Shown piece after piece: positions 5,635-9,014 of a stretch of DNA of 9,014 nt (its first letter is position 1; each line of letters starts with the position of its first letter). The stretch comes from Candidatus Shapirobacteria bacterium (lineage in GTDB: Bacteria > Patescibacteriota > Microgenomatia > UBA12405). The notes under the pieces are model-generated. The model was given only the letters and a program-made list of their open reading frames with translations. It had not been told where the DNA came from and made no database searches. The stretch is taken from positions 1,417-10,430 of the forward strand of contig JAQVQI010000019.1 in the NCBI GenBank assembly GCA_028701645.1, written 5' to 3'. The position numbers and the translations under genes are program-made.

Positions 5635-5708
5635 TGACTCCGGAGGGAGTCGAACCCTCGATTACCTGGATGAAAGCCAGGTGTCCTAGGCCACTAGACG
5701 ACGGAGCC
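5635..5708 (-). tRNA. tRNA-Glu(UUC)
   Basis: The 74-nt minus-strand sequence folds as a standard cloverleaf. The acceptor GGCTCCG pairs with CGGAGTC (one G-U). The D arm GTCTAGTGGCCTAGGAC is typical of tRNA-Glu. The anticodon stem CCTGG/CCAGG encloses CTTTCAT, with the anticodon TTC read from plus positions 5674-5672. The variable loop is TAATC, and the T arm is GAGGG/CCCTC with TTCGACT. The discriminator is A, followed by CTT, so CCA is not encoded. Its own promoter is seen at 5755-5727. Confidence 0.97.
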
Positions 5709-5726
5709 GTATCGAAAACGTGTCTT

Positions 5727-5755
5727 ATTCTATCAAAATATATTTATATTTTCTA
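5727..5755 (-). promoter_or_regulatory. Promoter of tRNA-Glu
   Basis: On the minus strand TAGAAA (5755-5750, four of six -35 bases), a 17-bp spacer and the extended -10 TGATAGAAT (5735-5727) lead to a start near 5720, about 12 nt before the tRNA. The -35 occupies the same six base pairs as the weak -35 of the opposing plus-strand promoter. Confidence 0.5.
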
Positions 5756-5778
5756 TCTCTACAATTTTAAGTTATACT
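5750..5778 (+). promoter_or_regulatory. Promoter of the holA-like gene and cupin
   Basis: TATACT at 5773-5778 matches five of six -10 bases. TTTCTA at 5750-5755 is a weak -35 with a 17-bp spacer. Transcription would begin near 5785, so the leader of about 53 nt would contain the heptamer array 5799-5826. No Shine-Dalgarno sequence is visible before the ATG at 5838. Confidence 0.35.
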
Positions 5779-5798
5779 CAAAGCTAGATACTAAAAAA

Positions 5799-5826
5799 TA
5801 TTAGATATTAGAACTTAGAAATTAGA
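5799..5826 (+). repeat. Four-unit 7-bp tandem repeat with TTAG core
   Basis: The 28 bp divide into TATTAGA, TATTAGA, ACTTAGA and AATTAGA; TTAGA is invariant. It lies in the predicted 5' leader of the holA-like gene, ending 11 bp before its ATG. Length, copy number, period and TTAG core all match the array at 1097-1124, although the flanking letters differ. Confidence 0.6.
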
Positions 5827-5837
5827 CATTGTAATTC

Positions 5838-6458
5838 ATGATTTTTATTTTTCACGGTGATGACCAAAACCAAAGTCGCCAATCATTTAATCAAGCCCTA
5901 GATCAAAAAAAGGATTATGACATCCTCCGTGTCGACAACAAAGAGATTAATCTAGATACCGTAAATGGTTTTATAAACAGTCAATCGCTATTTTCAACTC
6001 CCCGAACTATCGCATTTTCTAATTTTTTCTCTATCCCTAAACCTATTCTAGACAAACTGGTCAAAATCATTAAATCTAATCTTAATTTTGATATTTATAT
6101 TTGGCAAGACAAAACAATTACCCCAACCCAGACAAAAACATTCTCTGGATCAATAATAAAATATTTCCCATTAGACAAAATAATTTTTCAGTGTTTAAAC
6201 AATCTAAGGCCAAACAATCTTTCAAGATTTATCCCTTTATATCACCAGGTTATTCAAGAACAACCTTTTGACTTATTTTTGTTTTTTACAAAACTTAATT
6301 TAAGAAAACAACTGACTACTTATTCAAAATTTAGCCAAGAATCCTTAAAAAAATCCTATCTCCAAACCATTGAACTTGATTTTCAAAACAAAACCGGTCA
6401 ACTAGTAATTTCAAAAGAAATTGCTCTTGAAAGAATTTTTATAAATTTAATGAAATAA
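5838..6458 (+). CDS. holA: DNA polymerase III delta subunit-like protein, compact
   Basis: Delta opens the sliding clamp within the clamp loader. This 206-aa protein fits a divergent, shortened delta. The N-terminal MIFIFHGDDQNQSRQSF (1-17) matches the GeD start of the family. SLFSTPRTIAFSNFF (50-64) matches the pLF-x-x-rrlv strand. FDIYIWQDKTI (84-94) occupies the strand where the family has a D-x-R-x-K pattern. The C-terminal IELDFQNKTGQLVI ... ALERIFINL (178-204) matches the D-x-x-lKtG ... Ler-x-l-x-L collar helices. As in true delta proteins, no Walker motifs are present. The usual length is 330-350 aa; the central helical domain appears to be missing. It is followed after 3 bp by the cupin gene. 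The assignment rests on pattern recognition and should be read as probable. Confidence 0.6.
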   Translation: MIFIFHGDDQNQSRQSFNQALDQKKDYDILRVDNKEINLDTVNGFINSQSLFSTPRTIAFSNFFSIPKPILDKLVKIIKSNLNFDIYIWQDKTITPTQTKTFSGSIIKYFPLDKIIFQCLNNLRPNNLSRFIPLYHQVIQEQPFDLFLFFTKLNLRKQLTTYSKFSQESLKKSYLQTIELDFQNKTGQLVISKEIALERIFINLMK

Positions 6459-6461
6459 CCA

Positions 6462-6905
6462 ATGATAAAATCAGATATGGATTTTGACACTAACAACCTT
6501 TCTTTTTCCAAAAAAGTTATTAAGCCTTGGGGAGAAGAAACCATCTATACTCCAAAAGAATCAGCCTACACTTTCAAGCAAATTAAGATTAACAACGGTT
6601 GCCGTCTATCTCTCCAATCACATACTGACAAATCAGAAACTTTTATTTTAATCTCTGGGAAAGCAGAGTTAATAATTGGTTTGGATATTAATGATCTAAA
6701 AACTATTAATCTAAATATCGGCCAAAACTACAATATTCCAGTTGGCGCTATCCATCGACTTGTAGGAATAAAAGATGCCATTATTTTAGAAGCCTCAACT
6801 CCAGAAATAGGTACAACTATCCGATATCAAGACGACTACCACCGCTCAAACGAAACTGAGGAAATAAGAAATCAAGAAAACAGAGGTTGGTCAACAAATA
6901 AATAA
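6462..6905 (+). CDS. Cupin protein, mannose-6-phosphate isomerase type II-like
   Basis: A single-domain cupin of 147 aa resembling the C-terminal isomerase domain of bifunctional mannose-1-phosphate guanylyltransferase/mannose-6-phosphate isomerase, which interconverts fructose-6-P and mannose-6-P for sugar-nucleotide synthesis. Family landmarks are KPWGEETIY (21-29), FKQIKINNGCRLSLQSH (38-54), cupin motif 1 ending in ETFILISGKAEL (59-70), motif 2 GQNYNIPVGAIHRL (87-100) and TIRYQDDYHR (119-128; family IVRFEDDYGR). Metal ligands would be His54, Glu59 and His98. The second His of motif 1 (HxH) is Asp56 here, so metal binding may differ or activity may be lost. No nucleotidyltransferase domain is attached. 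The ATG at 6462 follows the upstream stop by 3 bp; a second ATG at 6477 is possible. A functional link to the delta-like gene is not obvious. Confidence 0.8.
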   Translation: MIKSDMDFDTNNLSFSKKVIKPWGEETIYTPKESAYTFKQIKINNGCRLSLQSHTDKSETFILISGKAELIIGLDINDLKTINLNIGQNYNIPVGAIHRLVGIKDAIILEASTPEIGTTIRYQDDYHRSNETEEIRNQENRGWSTNK

Positions 6906-6933
6906 TTCTTTCCTCCCTAAACTGCTTATTTTT

Positions 6934-6942
6934 TGTTATTCT
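6934..6942 (+). promoter_or_regulatory. Extended -10 promoter giving a leaderless ppsA mRNA
   Basis: TGTTATTCT carries the TGn extension and a hexamer matching four of six -10 bases. The base 7 nt beyond its end is 6949, the A of the ppsA ATG. No Shine-Dalgarno sequence is present upstream. The geometry therefore predicts a transcript starting at or within a base or two of the initiation codon. No good -35 is seen. Confidence 0.4.
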
Positions 6943-6948
6943 TTTTAT

Positions 6949-9014
6949 ATGAACAACAAACCAAATGTCTTGTGGTTTAATCAACTTGGGATTGAAGATG
7001 TAAATATTGTTGGAGGAAAGGGTGGCAATTTAGGTGAAATGTATAATTTAGGTATTCCAATTCCAAATGGTTTCGTCGTTACTTCCGATGCTTATTTTCA
7101 ATTTATTGAAGAAAATAATCTTAAACCAAAAATAAAAGATATTCTAAAAATTACTGATGTCGACCAGCCAGATCAACTTCAACAAGCATCAAAAAAAATT
7201 CGCTCAATTATCCGTAAATCACCAATAAATGAACAATTGAGCATTGAAATAATGAAAGCCTACAAAAAACTTTCTGGGTTTGGTGGTCTAAAAAATATTC
7301 CTGTTGCCGTGAGGACTTCAGCCACAGCCGAAGATTCGCTCGACGCCTCATTCGCCGGCCAAGGCGATACTTTTTTAAATGTTTTAGGCGAAGTAAACGT
7401 TGTCAATCGGGTTCGTGACTGCTGGTCTAGCCTTTTTACCTCCAGATCAATTTTTTACCAAGTCAAAAAACACTATGATCATTTTAAAATTGGAGTCGCT
7501 GTCCCGGTCCAAAAATTAATTAACTCTGAAGTTTCGGGAATTATGTTTACTGCCAATCCAGTAACCAACGCCAAAAACGAAATTATTGTTGAAACTATTT
7601 GGGGATTAGGTGAATATATAGTCCAAGGTAAAATTACTCCTGATCAACACATAGTCGACAAAAACAGTTGGAAGATAATATCGGAAGAACATGTGTCACA
7701 AGAGATTCAGTTAATCAAAGGTGATGATGAAACCAAAGAAACCTCAGTTCCAAAAACTAAAATAAACAAAAAGAAAATTGACCCCTCCATGGCAATAAAA
7801 ATTGCCAAGATTGGTCAAAAATTACACCAACACTACGGTAAACCCCAAGATGTCGAGTTCTCAATCGATAAAGGAAAACTATATATTGTTCAAACCAGAC
7901 CAATTACTACTATTGCCACCAGTCAAAAAACCCTCGATAATCAAAAACAAGTTATTGACACAACTCCTTATCTAAACGGTGAACCAGCCAGCCCAGGGAT
8001 TTCATCAGGAGTTGTTGTTATTATTAAAGATCCAAAAGAAATTAATCGAGCTCAAAAAGGGCAGATTCTGGTTACCACGATGACAACTCCCGATTTTGTT
8101 CCCGCCATGAAAAAAGTCAACGGAATTATTACTGACAAAGGAGGACAAACTTCTCATGCCGCCATTGTTAGCCGTGAACTAGGTGTTCCCTGTATTGTTG
8201 GCACCAAAACTGCCACCAAGGACTTAAAAGAAGGCGATATTGTCACCCTAAACGGAACTGAGGGAAAAATTTGGAAAGGGGATTTGACTAATGGTCAGAA
8301 CTATAAAAATCAATCAAATTTAACCCCCACAAGTACGAAAAAAACAGCTACCAAAGTTTACGTTAATCTCGGAGAACCAGAGTTAGCCAAAACCCTGGCT
8401 CAAAGAAATGTTGACGGAATTGGATTACTTCGAGCTGAATTTATGATGGCTAATATTGGAACACATCCAAAATATATAATCGCTCAAGGGAAACAAAAAG
8501 AATTTATCACAGAATTGGCCAAAAATATCGTTGAATTTTGCAAAAATTTCAACCCTCGCCCAGTAATTTATCGAGCCACTGATTTTAAAACCAATGAATA
8601 CCGTTATCTTAAATACGGCAAACTTTATGAACCAGAAGAACCAAATCCTTTAATGGGCTTTCGAGGAGCCTCTCGTTATATTCAGTCGCAAGACGTTTTT
8701 GCCATGGAATTGGAAGCCATAAAAATGGTTCGCAATAAATATGGTTACAAAAATCTTTGGTTAATGATTCCTTTTGTTCGTACCCCTAAAGAATTAATGG
8801 ATGTCAAAAAGATTGTTTCTCAAAATGGACTACTTAGATCGCCTTCATTTAAATTTTATATGATGGCCGAAATTCCAAGTAACGTAATTCTTCTTGACGA
8901 CTTTATTGATGTTGGTATTGATGGTATTTCTATTGGCAGCAACGACTTGACGATGTTGACTCTGGGACTTGACCGAGATAATAGTGAAGTCGCACCAAGT
9001 TTTAACGAAATGGA
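6949..9014 (+). CDS. ppsA: Phosphoenolpyruvate synthase (3' truncated by window)
   Basis: PEP synthase makes phosphoenolpyruvate, AMP and phosphate from pyruvate, ATP and water, the entry step of gluconeogenesis. 688 codons are visible. The N-terminal ATP-grasp domain (about 10-325) shows VGGKGGNLGEM (21-31), VAVRTSATAEDS with Arg122, SFAGQGDTFLNV and VQTRPIT. The swivelling phosphohistidine domain has GGQTSHAAIVSRELGVPC with His403 as the phosphorylated residue (His421 in E. coli). The C-terminal TIM barrel shows GIGLLRAEF, RATDFKTNEYRYL (Arg542), EPEEPNPLMGFRGASRY (561 onward) and IGSNDLTMLTLGLDRD (662-677). RATDFKTNEY and the last motif separate it from pyruvate phosphate dikinase. The catalytic-Cys region, about 85-100 residues further on, lies outside the window. 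The ATG at 6949 matches the family start and has no Shine-Dalgarno sequence. It is 43 bp after the cupin gene and has its own putative promoter. Confidence 0.95.
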   Translation, partial: MNNKPNVLWFNQLGIEDVNIVGGKGGNLGEMYNLGIPIPNGFVVTSDAYFQFIEENNLKPKIKDILKITDVDQPDQLQQASKKIRSIIRKSPINEQLSIEIMKAYKKLSGFGGLKNIPVAVRTSATAEDSLDASFAGQGDTFLNVLGEVNVVNRVRDCWSSLFTSRSIFYQVKKHYDHFKIGVAVPVQKLINSEVSGIMFTANPVTNAKNEIIVETIWGLGEYIVQGKITPDQHIVDKNSWKIISEEHVSQEIQLIKGDDETKETSVPKTKINKKKIDPSMAIKIAKIGQKLHQHYGKPQDVEFSIDKGKLYIVQTRPITTIATSQKTLDNQKQVIDTTPYLNGEPASPGISSGVVVIIKDPKEINRAQKGQILVTTMTTPDFVPAMKKVNGIITDKGGQTSHAAIVSRELGVPCIVGTKTATKDLKEGDIVTLNGTEGKIWKGDLTNGQNYKNQSNLTPTSTKKTATKVYVNLGEPELAKTLAQRNVDGIGLLRAEFMMANIGTHPKYIIAQGKQKEFITELAKNIVEFCKNFNPRPVIYRATDFKTNEYRYLKYGKLYEPEEPNPLMGFRGASRYIQSQDVFAMELEAIKMVRNKYGYKNLWLMIPFVRTPKELMDVKKIVSQNGLLRSPSFKFYMMAEIPSNVILLDDFIDVGIDGISIGSNDLTMLTLGLDRDNSEVAPSFNEM

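Noticed and set aside
1..9014. Alternative genetic code (UGA as Gly or Trp)
   Set aside because: All recognised genes are full length in the standard code with no in-frame UGA, so there is no sign of the recoding known from Gracilibacteria and Absconditabacteria.
1..9014. CRISPR array, insertion sequence or prophage
   Set aside because: No spaced direct repeats of 20 bp or more, no transposase or integrase motifs, and no terminal inverted repeats or attachment-site duplications of the tRNAs were found.

Overview
The window is a low-G+C (about one third by eye) bacterial chromosome segment. The proteins read cleanly in the standard bacterial code, and no in-frame UGA needs to be read as sense. 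Several signs suggest an ultra-small Candidate Phyla Radiation (Patescibacteria) genome, perhaps Microgenomates: very short versions of conserved proteins (Lgt 208 aa, a delta-like clamp-loader subunit of 206 aa, L19 of 103 aa), few Shine-Dalgarno sequences, tRNA genes without an encoded CCA, and 1-20 bp gene spacings or overlaps. This lineage assignment is inference; no rRNA is present to settle it.

Layout. Positions 1-687 hold the C-terminal end of the replicative polymerase DnaE (cut by the window start). Then come ribosomal protein L19 with its own extended -10 promoter, a four-unit heptamer repeat and tRNA-Lys(UUU). A minus-strand gene (1243-2214) encodes an unrecognised cytosolic protein with an HExxH metallopeptidase site. 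Across a divergent AT-rich spacer lies the plus-strand pair lgt-buk (lipoprotein diacylglyceryl transferase and a butyrate-kinase-family enzyme), overlapping by 20 bp. Converging on it with only 4 bp between stop codons is a minus-strand operon: an uncharacterised 189-aa protein built of two related repeats, followed by uracil-DNA glycosylase. This operon has an extended -10 promoter with a dyad at the predicted transcription start. A small CxxC-containing ORF runs the other way, followed by tRNA-Glu(UUC) on the minus strand.

From 5727 a divergent promoter region serves tRNA-Glu and a plus-strand pair: a delta-like (HolA) protein and a stand-alone cupin of the mannose-6-phosphate isomerase type II class. 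A second four-unit heptamer repeat lies in the leader of this pair. The window ends inside phosphoenolpyruvate synthase (6949-9014, 3' truncated), whose promoter geometry predicts a leaderless mRNA.

Most genes are housekeeping: replication and repair (dnaE, holA-like, ung), translation (rplS, two tRNAs), lipoprotein maturation (lgt) and carbon or energy metabolism (buk, ppsA). The least explained items are the HExxH protein, the two-repeat protein coupled to ung, the paired TTAG heptamer arrays, and the recurring TGATA-type extended -10 promoters.
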